From Siniperca chuatsi (Eukaryota > Chordata > Actinopteri > Centrarchiformes > Sinipercidae), in assembly GCF_020085105.1 (NCBI RefSeq), contig NC_058045.1, positions 15,039,833 to 15,103,832 of the forward strand: 64,000 nucleotides of DNA. The letters run 5' to 3'. The translations under genes and the position numbers were made by a program. Shown here one piece after another: positions 25,249-37,613 of this stretch; the stretch's first letter is position 1, and each line of letters opens with the position of its first letter. The notes beneath the pieces were generated by a model. That model worked only from the letters and a program-made list of their open reading frames with translations. It did no database searches and had not been told where the DNA came from.

Positions 25249-27555
25249 TTAAGCAATCACCTTCTCTTCAATGTGAATAGGACCCAGGGTGACATCACCC
25301 TCCCATTCGAAAACTAAGGAAGAAAGACAGAAGACATGTGTTACAGTAAGCACCACTGTGGTTGTCCTACAACACAGGCAAGCATACAGTAAGCAGTTAA
25401 CTCATCGGGATAGTGGTAACATCAACTCTGATAAAATGTTGTAATATGTTGACTGTTCAATTTTCCTTATATAATATCAAATACTTTAGACAATTCATTT
25501 TTATTAACATACTTTCACTTTGAGTCACATCACGGGTCTTCCTTCCAGGAGTAGTCTGAGAACCCCAGGATCCACCAGTTGTGTCAGATGGTCCAACAGA
25601 GTCACAGGAGCCACAAACTGCATCAGCTCCACTGGCCTCCTTCCACCTAGGAAGAAAGAGAGATACAAGCAGTAGATACAGGATCAATTCTCCAGTCACA
25701 CTTTTTCATTTACACACATGCACACACACAGACTCACCCATTGATGTAGGAACAAGCTCTATATTCACTATCGATGGCATAGGCAGTAGATGTTGCTTTC
25801 AAGTGGCAGGTAATGTAGAGCTGTTAGAATAATAGATGGGTTGGGTTATTATTAGATGTAATTCTGCTGCATTTGATGTAAAGCAGAAAATATTAAATCA
25901 GTCTTGGTGATGCTCACCATGCCACTGTCAGCACCCTGGAACCTGAAGGCCTCCAACTGGAACTGAAGCATGTTCTCTGCAGTGCGAGTCATGAACTTAG
26001 AGGTAGAGCCTGTGATCTTAGCATCAAGCAAACACCTGCACCCAGAAAAAAACATGTGAAATAACATTAGGGATGTAAAAAATGCTTTAGTGTTTGTGAT
26101 AATCTGTTATCACTGTACTCAACAACTCATTAAACTACCTCACCCATGGTTCTCAATGAAGGCATATCTGGGGCTGGAGGACATGTCAGGTGAAAGAGTA
26201 GCTACGCAGCTGTCCACATAAACACGGAGGGGCACGTGGAAGTACTGCTTGACGATAGCCTCAATATTAATGATGTCTCCCAGGAAATACTGGTAGCTTG
26301 GCCTCTCATTTTGCCAGTCATCTGTGCAATGAGATAACAGCATTTTAGTAATGTTGACAAATATATATTTCATTGCCAGCCAGATGATTAAGTAAACTTT
26401 TTGAGTGACATATTTCTGAGTGCGACCCTCTCTTCTTTGTATGGATATATGCATCTAGGATAATGCACAAGTTGGTCAGAGCGCAGTGGCAACCCTACAA
26501 ATGGGATATATTTTAAATTTCAGTTCCACAAAAGTTAAAATATGCAGAAAATCTTTCTTTAACTCACCAGTCTTGAGTTTCAGGGTGAAGTATAAGAATT
26601 CCTCTGCCACCTTTACCGCAGAGAATGGGATCCACAGAGGGTTAAGAGGAAGGCTGCTCACATTGTGCTTCCTAAATGAAACATGTTTCCTTAGAAATCA
26701 GAAAACTAAAGTAATTATGAGATTAATGTGCATAATTTGCGTAGGCCAAGGGCTATGGGTTACATATCAGTAAGATTTTTTCATGAGATTTTTACGTCAA
26801 ATTATGTTGTATATTTTTTGCCACACCTCTTAGTGATAGTCTGCATACCTTGGGTAGTGGCATTCCACAATTACAGCAGCTTTGGTGGTCCTCAGCACAG
26901 GAGCACTGCCCACGGGTTGGGGATTATAGTTCAGGGTGAAGGTGTAGATGAGGGCATCTTCTGTCATCTAGCAAAGAAATAAATATTAGTACTAACAAAA
27001 AGCATCATACATCAACATATATTACCATAGTTTTGATTAATATTCATTTCAATTTATTATTTATTTTTCAATGACTGGCATCTTCATTGTGTTTACCGTT
27101 AATGTGCTGCCACAGTCTTGCAGTTGAGCTTCAAAAATCAACACTTGAGCATCCTCTGCAATAACACCACAGGCTCCCAGGGTAAGGTCGGCAGGATTGA
27201 TTAATTTGCCAATCCCAAACATGTCCTTCTTGACTTCCACATGAGCATCCCTCTCTCTGCACTCGACAGCAACAGTTGCAGCAGCAACAGGATGTCTCAG
27301 CTCGAAAGGCACCTCAGGCTGGGGATCAGGTTTGGGAACTTCAGGGTATTTCCAGGTGAGCGGTTTCTCAAATGTCTGCTTTGACTGTTGGGGCTCTTGA
27401 GGCACTTGTTTGTTGGGCTCCGGTTTCACAGGTGTTTCTGGCTTCTGGTATCTAGGTACTGAGGGCTTGTAAACATTTTCTCTCCATTGAGCATCACAGA
27501 AGCTGCAAAGCAAGGCCAGTGCCAGAAGGCACACAGCAAGGAACTTCTTCACCAT
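25249..27555 (-). CDS. zp3: Zona pellucida ZP3-like egg-envelope protein (ZPC / choriogenin L type), complete
   Basis: Structural glycoprotein of the fish egg envelope, about 419 residues. Exons on the minus strand: 27097-27555, 26849-26967, 26568-26671, 26144-26321, 25918-26035, 25738-25820, 25513-25646, 25249-25313, all in phase. In order: signal peptide (MVKKFLAVCLLALALLCSFC), a Pro/Gln-rich segment (about residues 25-85), then the ZP module starting near VAVECRERDAHVEVKKDMFG, with the ZP3 hallmark VECHYPRKHNVSSLPLNPLW and VYVDSCVATLSPD...ENHGCLLD. A furin-like site GRKTR in the seventh exon gives the expected cleavage point. Only about 28 residues follow it and no membrane helix is seen, as in many secreted fish ZP3 proteins. 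The family call is firm. Whether it is the liver-made or ovary-made form, and which paralogue number applies, is not decidable here. Confidence 0.92.
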
Positions 27556-27621
27556 GGCTTCACAACAAGTGATCTGTCCAGTTCACTAGGTGCTGTAAGG
27601 AAGGTTGAAATGTGCACCTAC

Positions 27622-27628
27622 TTTTATA
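27622..27628 (-). promoter_or_regulatory. TATA box of the zp3-like gene
   Basis: TATAAAA on the minus strand, about 70 bases upstream of the start codon, giving a short 5' UTR as is usual in ZP genes. Confidence 0.65.
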
Positions 27629-28190
27629 ATACGGTGAGCATGTTTACTTCCATAAAATTTCCGCCCCTTCTGTTGGCCTCTCCCACAGCCCGATGAGCAT
27701 AAATCTTAGCCAATTAAATCATTGCAGCTGTTGACCAAGTGATGCATACAGCTCTGGTGAGGCATCTAAACACAAAACTATGTTGTGCTGTGCTGTCACA
27801 AATAAATATAAGGGTAATGTACCAAATTAAATAAATAATAGCATCATAAGGGTAATTTGAAAGTTACGATAAATTATACATAAATAGTACTACTTAGAAA
27901 GTAGTGGACACAAAAAGTCATGCTGACAGTGGGTTAGGTCTACCTGCCCTCAACATGACATGTCAAACTCTGTATTTTGCCAAAGTACATTTTGTGAAAG
28001 ACTACAAATCAATATGTCTCCAACCAGTGAGGTTAACCACCAAATACAAAAAGAACACAGAGGCCAAGTGTTCAGTCAGTTTCACCTGCAGTAAATCCAG
28101 AAAACCTCAAGGTGCAAAGATGAAAAAACTGTATTCAGAAAAGAAAATGTTCTTCAAGCATTCTTAGCAAAGAGATATAAGGAGAAAATA

Positions 28191-28336
28191 TATATTAAAA
28201 ACCTTTATTTAGTTTGGCATATTGTTTTATTGGTTTAAAACACCAACCAGTTTTGACCTGATGAGGACCCTGTGAGCTTGAAATGGCTTAGTGTTTTAAA
28301 ACAATATGCTCGACTAAATCAAGGCCTTTAATATGC
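28191..28336. mobile_element. Small foldback/MITE-like hairpin
   Basis: Left arm 28191-28243 and right arm 28288-28336 are inverted copies: both read ATATTAAA..CCTT.ATTTAGT, then GCATATTGTTTTA, when the right arm is reverse-complemented. The loop of about 45 bases contains CTGATGAGG and, later, TTGAAATGG. No coding capacity. Confidence 0.6.
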
Positions 28337-28829
28337 ATTTGTGCTTTCTCTGTCTAAGATTTCCTAAAGAACATTTTCTTTTTTGTGACATTCACCACCA
28401 TGATAAATGATTTTAACACTACACACGACTCATGTAGTGACATGACCAAAATTTTGATTCAGGTTTTAGAGATCTGTCTCTCCTCTGCATCAGTTAAAGA
28501 TCTTGAATTATATTAGTCTAACTACTATCTCGATTGAAATATTTTTTTGGATTTCATTTTATAATTTATAATATCCAAACCATCCCCCGTGAATACAGAG
28601 CAGGGACAATGTTTACAGAGTTATTTATTTTCTTTGCTTTTCTTTCTTTCATTTACAAAATTATTTCAAATAATACAGATTATTGTATCACTGACAAATA
28701 TTCCATTATTTCATCGCTTATGCTGCTGATCTCATATTCAGGTTGTAGCTACCGGATTAAAAAAATTACAGGATACAGAAAAGATTCAGATAAAGAAAAT
28801 GTGAGCACAGTTTGGAATATGAGGTTTGG

Positions 28830-29717
28830 ACCAACAATAATATTAAAATTAATGTAGGCATTAAACAATTTATAAAATGTGACACAAACTGATATTTTTG
28901 TTTTAATTTGCTTCTGTATTTATTTACATTTGTATTAATTCCCCTATTTATTTACTTTCCCATTATTTATTTATTCGTTTTTTTAATTTAATGTATTTAT
29001 TTATGTATTATTTTCCCTTTGAATTTTCCCCCCATTTAGTTCCCCAGACTTATTTATTTGTCTTTTCTTTTTACATTTCTATATGCATTTCTGCTTCATT
29101 ATGCAAATGAGGGGGGCTGTGTGTCATGGGGTTAACTTTTCACCTATTGGTTGAAAGACATTAGAGTGTATACATCAACTATACATGCCTTGCTGCCACA
29201 ACGGTGGTGTTCCTGAGGAACAGTTGGCTCACAACTATCATACCGAGGAGATTTACAGCTGTCTCTGACAAGGGCTCTGATCTGGATCATATTTTATAGA
29301 GAAGATATTTTCTGGTTTTCCCTCTGATGTCCTCTGGCTGCTCTGCCTCAATTCTCTATGATTTATGGAGTTTACTGATGAACAGATAGCTTCACTTGCT
29401 GCTAACTGTAATGTTAGCTGCCCTCAGCTACTTAGCCATGCAGCTGTGGTCCGATTACCTGACTCTCCCCGGAGTGGGAGCTCGAAACAATGGTGGTCCA
29501 AAGCACCTGTACTACAGAAAAAAAAGAATAAATAATAAATGAAAATAAAAGAATAAATAAATGAACAAATTAATAAATAAAATAATAAAGTAAATAGGAA
29601 AGTAAATAAATAGGGGAATTAATACAAATGTAAATCAATACAGAAGCAAATTAAAACAGAAATATCAATTTATGTCAATTATTTAATGCCTACATTAATT
29701 TTAATATTATTGTTGGT
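28830..29717. mobile_element. Foldback element with about 150 bp terminal inverted repeats
   Basis: Both ends start ACCAACAATAATATTAAAAT when read inward. They stay similar through GTAGGCATTAAA, TTTTAATTTGCTTCTGTAT and ATTAATTCCCCTATTTATTT, about 150 bases per arm. The centre (about 29060-29520) is not part of the arms and includes 29316-29430, a block also present at 62583-62735. No target-site duplication is evident and no transposase is encoded. Confidence 0.75.
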
Positions 29718-30479
29718 GCATTTAATGACATTAATTTATTTATTTATTGAGTGAAAATGTAACATATGGAGCTGTCATTATTCATCAAACTAAATATATC
29801 TCAGATATCTCCATTTAAGTGACTACTACTAGATATATATTCATCACAATTAATATAATATAATTGTCTTTTTGAATATCTTAAACTAAGATATAGTCAA
29901 AATGCAATTGCACATTCAATATATAATTAGTAAAAACTAAAAAGTTATTTTGAATTTGAGTCAAAATCCAACTGAAGACATGAAAAATGTGTGTTTTTTC
30001 TACACCTTTGTTTCTAATAAGTGCGCAATTCTCACAATATTTCCCCAGCTAAGGTATATGAATCTCTTTTCAGTATTTTACTGAAATTAGATATTACAAA
30101 TAGAATTTATTTGATTATTTCTGTAATTTAATTCTAAATATCTTAAAAGGAATTTCTTATAAAATAAGTAAAACTACTTGAATTATTATTCTGTCACACT
30201 GTAACTGTGACTTGTCACAATGCTTTTGTAGATATACAGAATTTAATTATTGATAGCCAGTACTATGCTTCCAGAATACCTCAAATATTCATATCTTCTT
30301 AGTATATTTCTGAAAAGTAATAGTAATATCTCCTTTTTAGTTTTGCCTATAGTCATAACTCCAATTCAAGATATCTACAGTTTCATTTTGACTAAGATCT
30401 TAGCTTGAAATATCCAAAAGGATAATTAAGATAGTATCTTTCATTAAAATCATGACAAGTCTGACAGGTTTAAACCTAA

Positions 30480-30690
30480 CACAACAGCAGCAGATGGCCG
30501 CCCACCACTGAATCTGGTTCTGTCCAAGGTTTCTGCCTGTTAAAAGGAAGTTTTTTCTTGCCACTGTCGCCAAATGCTCGCTAATGGTGGGATTTGTTGG
30601 GTCTCTGTAATTAATATATATATATATGAGATAACTTCTGTTATGAATTGGCACTATATAAATAAAATTGAATTGAAATAAATTGAATTA
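30480..30690 (+). mobile_element. Teleost LINE-like 3' tail
   Basis: Contains GTTTCTGCCTGTTAAAAGGA, TTCTTGCCACTGTCGCCAAA, GTTGGGTCTCTGTAA and GGCACTATATAAATAAAATT, and ends in an AATTG-type repeat. This tail is extremely common in fish genomes. I recall it as the 3' end of a non-LTR retrotransposon but cannot fix the family. Confidence 0.65.
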
Positions 30691-31423
30691 AAAGTCAGAA
30701 CTACATTTAGGATATATTTGTTGTGTTACATTTATAGTAACAATGGAGATATTTGGAAGTCAAAACTGAACTGTAGATATTTTAAACTAATATTTTCACT
30801 TGTCATAATGAATTGACAGTATATGTAATGTGGATCCAGTCAAGCTATTGAATATTGAAAGGCTTGCCATATACCTACAGATTGGATGAATTGGAAGTTA
30901 TTCTTGATGCTTCTCAATTGAATTTCATTTTATATCTCATACAAGAAGGTTATGTTTCATCATGTTCTAAATGTTTAGCAATGGCAAATAAACTTAGAGA
31001 TAAGAAGAGGTATTTGTTCTGTCTAGCAGTGCCGCACAAATACAGCACGGCCTGCACATTGTAGGTCATACAGACCCTGTGAGGGATTTTACTTTGAAAT
31101 TGTTCAAACAAGCTGGAATTTCACTCACTCAGCATCAATAACAACCACCGGGCTCTCTGTGGCAAGCATGGATTAGATACTAGTCAATGAATATTAATGT
31201 ATACGCAATAGTAATTAAGTTTTCTATCATGTATACTGTTAACATTTCCTGATGCAATATCTCTGTGAAATTGCTGTCATTTGTTTTGAGTTTACTTTTT
31301 TGGCATTACCGTTAATCCCTTCAGTGCATCACCACAGACCAACCAGTAACTGGAGCATTTGATTGGCAGTTGCAGGCAGCAAATATGGTGTGAGTTATCA
31401 ACAAGTCAGCATTACCAATACCT

Positions 31424-31430
31424 TATAAAA
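31424..31430 (+). promoter_or_regulatory. Relict TATA box of the ZP pseudogene
   Basis: TATAAAA 34 bases before the position where the start codon should lie. The promoter seems to have outlasted the reading frame. Confidence 0.45.
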
Positions 31431-31463
31431 GTCAGCATATTTGCACCACGCTTTTCACAGCAC

Positions 31464-33462
31464 CTGGTGTTCTTTTGTGGTTATCTTCTGGCAGTTGCCC
31501 TGCTTGGCTGTTTGGCTGATGCTCAATATTTCGAGCAGCCTCAGGAGCCTCAGGCTCCGAAATATCCACCACCACCACCACCATTGAAGCAGCCTCAGAG
31601 GCCACAGGTTCCCGGCTCTAGCAGCCTACAGAAGTATTTCTCACTTGTGAAGTGGCTGAGCACTACAAGATACAATGTGGGGCTCTTAGCATCCCTGCTG
31701 CAGAGTGTGACACTATAAACCGCTGCGTTGATTGACGTATGTGCTACTATGGCAAATCTGGTAAGTATTTCTTTATTCCTCACAGAACTACATGGATGTG
31801 ACAAAGAGTATAGCATGAGCACTGGTCTTTACTTAATAATTTGTTGTTCTCAGTGACTCTTCAGTGCACCAAGGACGCCCACTACATCTTGGTGATAGCC
31901 AGAGACGCCACCCTACCCAACATCAACTTGGAGTCAATCACTTTCCTCAATGATCAAAACTGTAATCCTGTTGGCACCACTTCAGCTTTTGCTATCTACC
32001 AGTTCCCTGTCACTACCTGCCATGATGGTAACTGTCATGATGGTAACAGTTGTGACTCATTTGACTGTTCGATTTGATTTGTATAAATTTTTATCAGGTA
32101 GTAATAAAGATAGAAATACTGCCAATTTACTGTAGGAGGAACCTGGTGTTATAATCTGAGAACATGAGCCATTACCAGGGACAGTAACTATGAGGATATG
32201 TTTTTCTTTCTTTAACACTGAGTGGTCACAACATAAAAGATTACAACATGTAGGCTAAGGCTTAAAGTATTCAGAGAATTCAGTGGTATCAAGAAGACTC
32301 AGTGATCTGACCTTGAATTCTCTACGAGGGGTTAGGGTTAGTTCATTATGATATTTTACAAGCCAAACCCCACTCAAATGTTTTTTTTGACTGACTGATA
32401 TAGACCTTATTTCTTGGCTGGCCAACAGACAGTGTAATGGCAAGGGTTGTGTGGAAGGTCAGTGTGAAGGAGATATTTTGTGCAATTAGTCCCATTTGGC
32501 AGTGACTGTGTCACCAACCACTCTTTCTGCTTGAGTAGAGGAGGTGACCTACAGCTCCTTTTACCCGGATGCCAACTACCCTGTCAAAAAGGTGGTCAGG
32601 GATCTTTTTAGTCTTCCTCAGTAGGACTTGCTGATTGATGGGTAAGTAAGTGTTGGTCTGACTTGGAGATAGACATTTATAGTACATTTTTTGATACTAT
32701 ACTCAATCCCTTTTCCACACTCCTCTTGTCATAGCTGCCCCTACTGCGATAACCGTTACCAGTCCACACTGGTCCCTGTGGGTGCCTCATCAGAACTCTT
32801 GTACCCAACTCACCACAAGCAATTTATTTTCAAGAGGATCTCGTTTGTAGCTATTGGAGCTGCCAATCCAGGCAAGGGAGGGGCTGCAGATCCAGAGGTA
32901 ATGACTCCTCTCAAGAAAAAGGTTGAATCCTACTATCTAAAAAAAAGGTTTGTACATTATTGTTAATATCACCTTATCTACATCTTTGCAAACAATGCAC
33001 TTGGTTTTGACCAGGTGTATATCCACTGCAATGCAGTTGTATGCCAACCCTCTCTTGGAAATAATTGTGACCCTAGGTGCTTCAGGAAGAGTGAGTAGTA
33101 CAGTATTCACTTTGATGATATATACACCATCAATATGGTGTAGGTCTGAAGTCTGTTTCCCTTGTTTTTGACTAAGATGAATACAGGAAGCTAAATAGAT
33201 CATGTTTGTCAAGTGTTATATAGGAACAGCATGTTTGTGGTATGAAAATCAGAAAAGCTGAATATATGCTCAAGTTTAAATGATGTCTCACATCATATTG
33301 TGTCTTATTTATCCTCAAGTCTGACAGCAACTGACCAATGCCATGTTTTGTACACAGGGAGAGATGTTGTTGCTTCTGTCCAGAGAGGCTTCAGAGCTGA
33401 GACCACTGTGGTTAGCAGTCAGGAGCTTGTCATCGTTGACCCAAGGCGGAGTATTCAGTAAC
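31464..33462 (+). pseudogene. ZP1/ZP2-type (choriogenin H-like) egg-envelope pseudogene
   Basis: Decayed copy of a ZPB-type gene. Recognisable pieces in order: signal peptide CGYLLAVALLGCLADAQ and a Pro/Gln-rich segment (from 31464), a trefoil domain (CEVAEHYKIQCG ... MCYYGKS, to about 31760), ZP-N (TLQCTKDAHYILVIARDATL, 31854-32024), LANRQCNGKGC (about 32415-32452), VTYSSFYPDANYPVKKVVRD (from 32541), CPYCDNRYQSTLVPVG (32733-32945), VYIHCNAVVC (33018-33091) and a C-terminal piece (33356-33462). Damage: CTG where ATG is expected at 31464, a frame change just before the trefoil, TGA inside the trefoil, Trp-to-stop in SLPQ-DLLIDG near 32624, and loss of the exon(s) coding the second half of ZP-N. 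Several splice sites are still good. A polyadenylation signal lies at 33534-33539. The nearby zp3-like gene is intact. Confidence 0.85.
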
Positions 33463-33539
33463 AACATCCAGACAGAAACCTCTTATTGTGAAATATCTGT
33501 TCCCGATGGTTATTGAAAAGTTATTGAGTTTCAAATAAA

Positions 33540-34545
33540 TTTCCAAGTTGTTGAATGTGTTGTCTGATTTAATAAAACGTTATTCAGATACATTATTTAT
33601 ACTCTGACCTTACAGAAGTAACCTAAAAGCTAATACTAATACTGTAGAAAATACACATATATCGATGCCTCAACATAAAGCAATTTACATCTAGAAGATC
33701 AGATCAGAAACTATTGTGTGTTCTCACAGTAATATGGGAACCAAAATAAAGACACTATTTAGTGGCTGTCCAAAAGCATCCCACTTGTGGTGTTGTCAAT
33801 TTAAATTTCTGAATAAATTAAAACCACTAAATAAATAAATAAATGAACTGACTTAGCCCTGGTTACATATACTGTATTAAGCTATTAATACATTTGAGCA
33901 ATTTGTGATCATTTTGAATTCCATTATATAACTTATATTTGTTAGGATATATCCAATTAAATTCTGTGTTTTCTTTAAAGGACAATACCAGTGTTCTTGA
34001 ATGTCCTTGCCCATTTATTACCACTCAGGCTATACCCTGCTGACAATTCATCGCAATTAACAAAATGTTTTAAAATGCCCAATCTGAGGCCCATTCAGTA
34101 TTTTTTTATGGTTATGTAATTACCATAAATATGGTTAAGTACTGTAATTTGGTTATTACAGTTGTAAATTAAAATATAAAGTAATTAAAAATGTTAAGGC
34201 AACAATTCATTGTAATGTAAAAGAAAAATGACAAATAATAGGCCAATGGTTTCCACCCAGTGGTTGGGACCCCCACAAGGGGTGGTGAAATATATATCAC
34301 ACCACACCATATCTCAGTAGACAATCATAAACTATAATATTCCCCAAATCCATGGTTGCACCAAAAAAAACTGATTCATTTGATTTTCTATGAAACCACA
34401 AAGGTGTAGCCGCTGACTTAGCCGAAAACAAACACTTAATTTCCCAGCACATACAGGTATTTTGCCCCTGCGTCAAGCCCCCGCCTCCTTTTAGGTGAAA
34501 GTAGCCCCTCTAATTTGACTGGTGGTAAAGAGACGGTTGATGTTT
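33540..34545. other. AT-rich spacer
   Basis: Between the ZP pseudogene and the LINE. No coding potential or recognised repeat beyond short AAAT runs near 33828-33845. Confidence 0.5.
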
Positions 34546-37500
34546 TGTTTCGGTGACATCATCAGGACGTGAACAAGGAAACAACAATCAGCAAACTGCA
34601 GGAATTTCGAATCGAGATGAAGATACTCTCTTGGTGGCGGTTGAGCACAACTGCTCCATGAATGGATCAGAGGTAGGCAGTTGGGCAGAAATGGATTATG
34701 ATGAAGGGAGAGATGAAGAGTATGAGGGGGAAATGAGGGGACGGATGAATGAAAAACGAGGCAAAGGGATTAAAAGAATAAGAAATGACAATGATGAGAG
34801 ATCTGAAAGTGAGGAAAAAGGACATGAGAAATATATTGTCATAATAAGGTTTAATGAAAAAGCTCAAGAAAACATGAAGAAAGTCAACCCATTTATGCTA
34901 ACAACAACTCTGGCAAATAAGATAGGGGAGATACTATATGCGAAGGTCCTTAATGATGGCAATCTAGTGGTGAGATGTGCGGATGAAGAACAACTTAAAC
35001 AAGAGCACAAAATGGTGGAGGATGTAAAGGAGTGATCACAGGGGTACCAATGAGTTTAGGTGTGGAGGAACTAAAGAGGAATCTCAGGGAGAAGGGGGTG
35101 AAAGTAGTGAATGCGCAAAGTAGTGAATGCGCAAAGACTGAAAACAACAAAAGGAGTGAAAAAGGATAGTGAAACAGTATTGCTTAAATTTGAAGAAGAG
35201 AGTGTGCCAAATAAAGTATTCCTGGGTTTTATGAGTTACCCAGTGAGTGTAAGTGCCAAAGCCACTGAGGTGCTTTAATTGTCAAAGGTTTGGTCACACA
35301 GATGTGTGCTACTTTCATCAAACAAGATATTCCATATAGGGTACTGGAAACGGGAGATGATCAGGAATACATAAGTGTATATACATATACATAAGTGGCT
35401 GTAAGAAACCCAAACAGAGCATTCAGACAAGTTAAAAGAACCCATAACACGCAACATTTAATTCAGTATAAGAAGGCATAGGCAGTGGTGAGAAGAACAG
35501 TACGGCAAGCTTCATGGGAAAGTTGGAGAAATTTTTGCAATAAAATAGGAAGAACAACACCTGTGGGAGAGGTATGGGCAATGATAAAGATGGGAGGAGA
35601 CAGAAGGGAATGGGAGTATCCAGTTATGACATTTGAGGAGGAAACAGCAGTCTCCAATAGGGACAAGGCAGAGATCATGGCCAAGTCATTCACAAAAATA
35701 CATAGTTCAGAAAATTTATCAGAAGAAGGGAAAGAACAATGAGTCACCATCCAGGTTTGTTAGACAGGAGGGAAGAAGCAGATGATATAATTGATTAACC
35801 ATTTTCTTTGGCAGAGATGGTGAGAGCAAAAAAAAGATCAAGCTTGTTATCTTTAGCTTGTTATAAAGTTGCAGCTTTATAACAGAGTGTGGGAGGAGGG
35901 AAGATTACCAAGTGCATGGAAGGAATCAGTAGTGATTCCGATAAGAAAACCTGGCAAGGATCCATATAAACCCACTAGTTATAGGCCACTAGCACTAACA
36001 TCAAATCTCTGCAAGATAATGGAAAGGATGATAATGGAAAGGTTATCGTATAAGCTTGAGAACAGAGGAATGCTGGCAAGTTATCAGAGTGGTTGTAGGA
36101 AAGGAAGGAATACTATAGACTCAGTAATAAGGCTAGAGACTGAAATAAGAAAGGCCCAGGCAAATAAAGAGTCAGTAATTTCAGTGTTTTTTGACATAGA
36201 AAAAGCATATGACATGACGTGGAAGGAAGGATTGTTAATTAAGCTGCACAAGATGGGTGTTGGTGGGAGAGTTTTTAACTTAGTAAAGGATTTCTGTTTG
36301 GAAGAAAAATCAAAAAGTACGGCTTGGGTCAGACTTGTCAAGTCAGTACACATTTGGAAATGGCACACCTCAAGGCAGTGTGATAAGCCCGTTATTTTTC
36401 ATCATTATGATCAATGACGTCTTCTTAAAGGTAACAATCCTGTGGTGGCTCCATTGATGCTTATTTGGCCTGAAATAGACTGGTATTTCTTAGAGGTAAA
36501 AAGGGAAAAAAGATTAAATTGGTTTGGTAAGTGCTTTCAACCATGTAATGAAAGAGTATAGTGATTTTATACAAATTTATACGGATGGTGCTAAGAAACC
36601 TGAGACAGGAGTGACAGGATTTGGGGTGGCAAGACCAGCAAAGGGAATTGGAATCAACAGGAGAACAACATGTTAGGGGTTTACACAGTGGAGTGTAACC
36701 AACACTACATTGGTTACACTTCAGTGCGTGGAAAACTAGTAAGTAAACAAGATAAGGTGTTGATATGCTCAGATTCATCCTTAGCCCAGCAAGTTTAAGG
36801 TCTTTCCATTCAAAAAGCCGTCAAGATATACTATATGAAGTCCTTCAGTCAGTCACGAGAATAGCACATCAGGAAGGTCAGTTAAAATTTCTGTGGGTTC
36901 CAGCGCATGTAGGGGTGAGGGGAAATGAGAGGGTGGATGAGTTAGCAAAGAGATGCTTTAAAGAAAAGAAATATAGAAATGCAAATTAGTATCAGTAAAG
37001 CAGAGGTTAAATGTTTAATCTGGGAAAAAAAACAAATCGTCTATATAAAATTCAAAGAAAGTGTCACAGTTACTAGGGTAGGTAGTGGACACAGGAGAGA
37101 AACAGTGTTGACATGATTAAGGTTATGGCACTGTGGTTTGTGTGAGGGATGTCAGGAAGAGGAGACAGTGGAGCATGTAATTCTTTGTTGTAGGGGGTAT
37201 GGGACACAGAGAGAGATGATGTGAAATAACCTGAGGGAATTAGGGGTGAAAGAATTCAGATTAAAAGAATTACTGAGCATGGGTGAGAGCGCACAGGTCA
37301 GGGTACTGTTAGCTTTTCTAAGGGACATAGGGGTTTTTAATAGTATATGATGGAAAAACAGGAATAGGGTGATAGGGTGGCTGACATGGATTGCATGGAG
37401 GATAAAACGTAGTTCAGCCTTGTGTGTGTGTGTGTACGTGTTTTCCCCCCTCATTTTATTTTATTTTGAAGGGATTTAGATTCTATGTCTATTGTCTGTT

Positions 37501-37580
37501 CCACACTCCGGAGCAGAAGGTGGTGATAATGCACCAATAAGCTGGATGCCAACTGCCGTAAAACAAAAGAAGAAGACTGG
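34546..37580 (+). mobile_element. Decayed I/Nimb-type LINE (non-LTR retrotransposon) with RNase H
   Basis: ORF1-like frame at 34553-35035, followed in other frames by a zinc knuckle (RCFNCQRFGHT, near 35268-35303). RT is at 35869-36417 with YRPLALTSNLCKIMERM, VISVFFDIEKAYDMTWKEG and, in another frame, GTPQGSVISP. RNase H traces run from about 36575 (IYTDGAKKPETG) to 36989 (FLWVPAHVGVRGNERVDELA). RT plus a C-terminal RNase H places it in the I group; Nimb-like is my best guess. The endonuclease and the YADD part of RT are missing, and frames are broken by stops and shifts, so it is dead. The 3' end carries the CACTCCGGAGCAGAAGGTGG tail and stops in an AAGAAGAAG run. Confidence 0.85.
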
Positions 37581-37613
37581 CGGTAGACGCAAATTCCAAG
37601 GTCTTTGCCAATG

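Larger units (their letters stand above)
27630..31420. other. Repeat-rich spacer between two ZP genes
   Basis: Holds two foldback elements (28191-28336 and 28830-29717), a LINE-like 3' tail (30480-30690) and otherwise AT-rich sequence. Small open frames such as 28534-28857 and 30855-31064 show no family signature. Confidence 0.5.

Noticed and set aside
28534-28857. 107-residue hydrophobic open frame
   Set aside because: AT-rich sequence running into the arm of a foldback element; no family match or splice context.
30855-31064. 69-residue open frame upstream of the ZP pseudogene
   Set aside because: No recognisable domain, no promoter or splice partner; likely chance.
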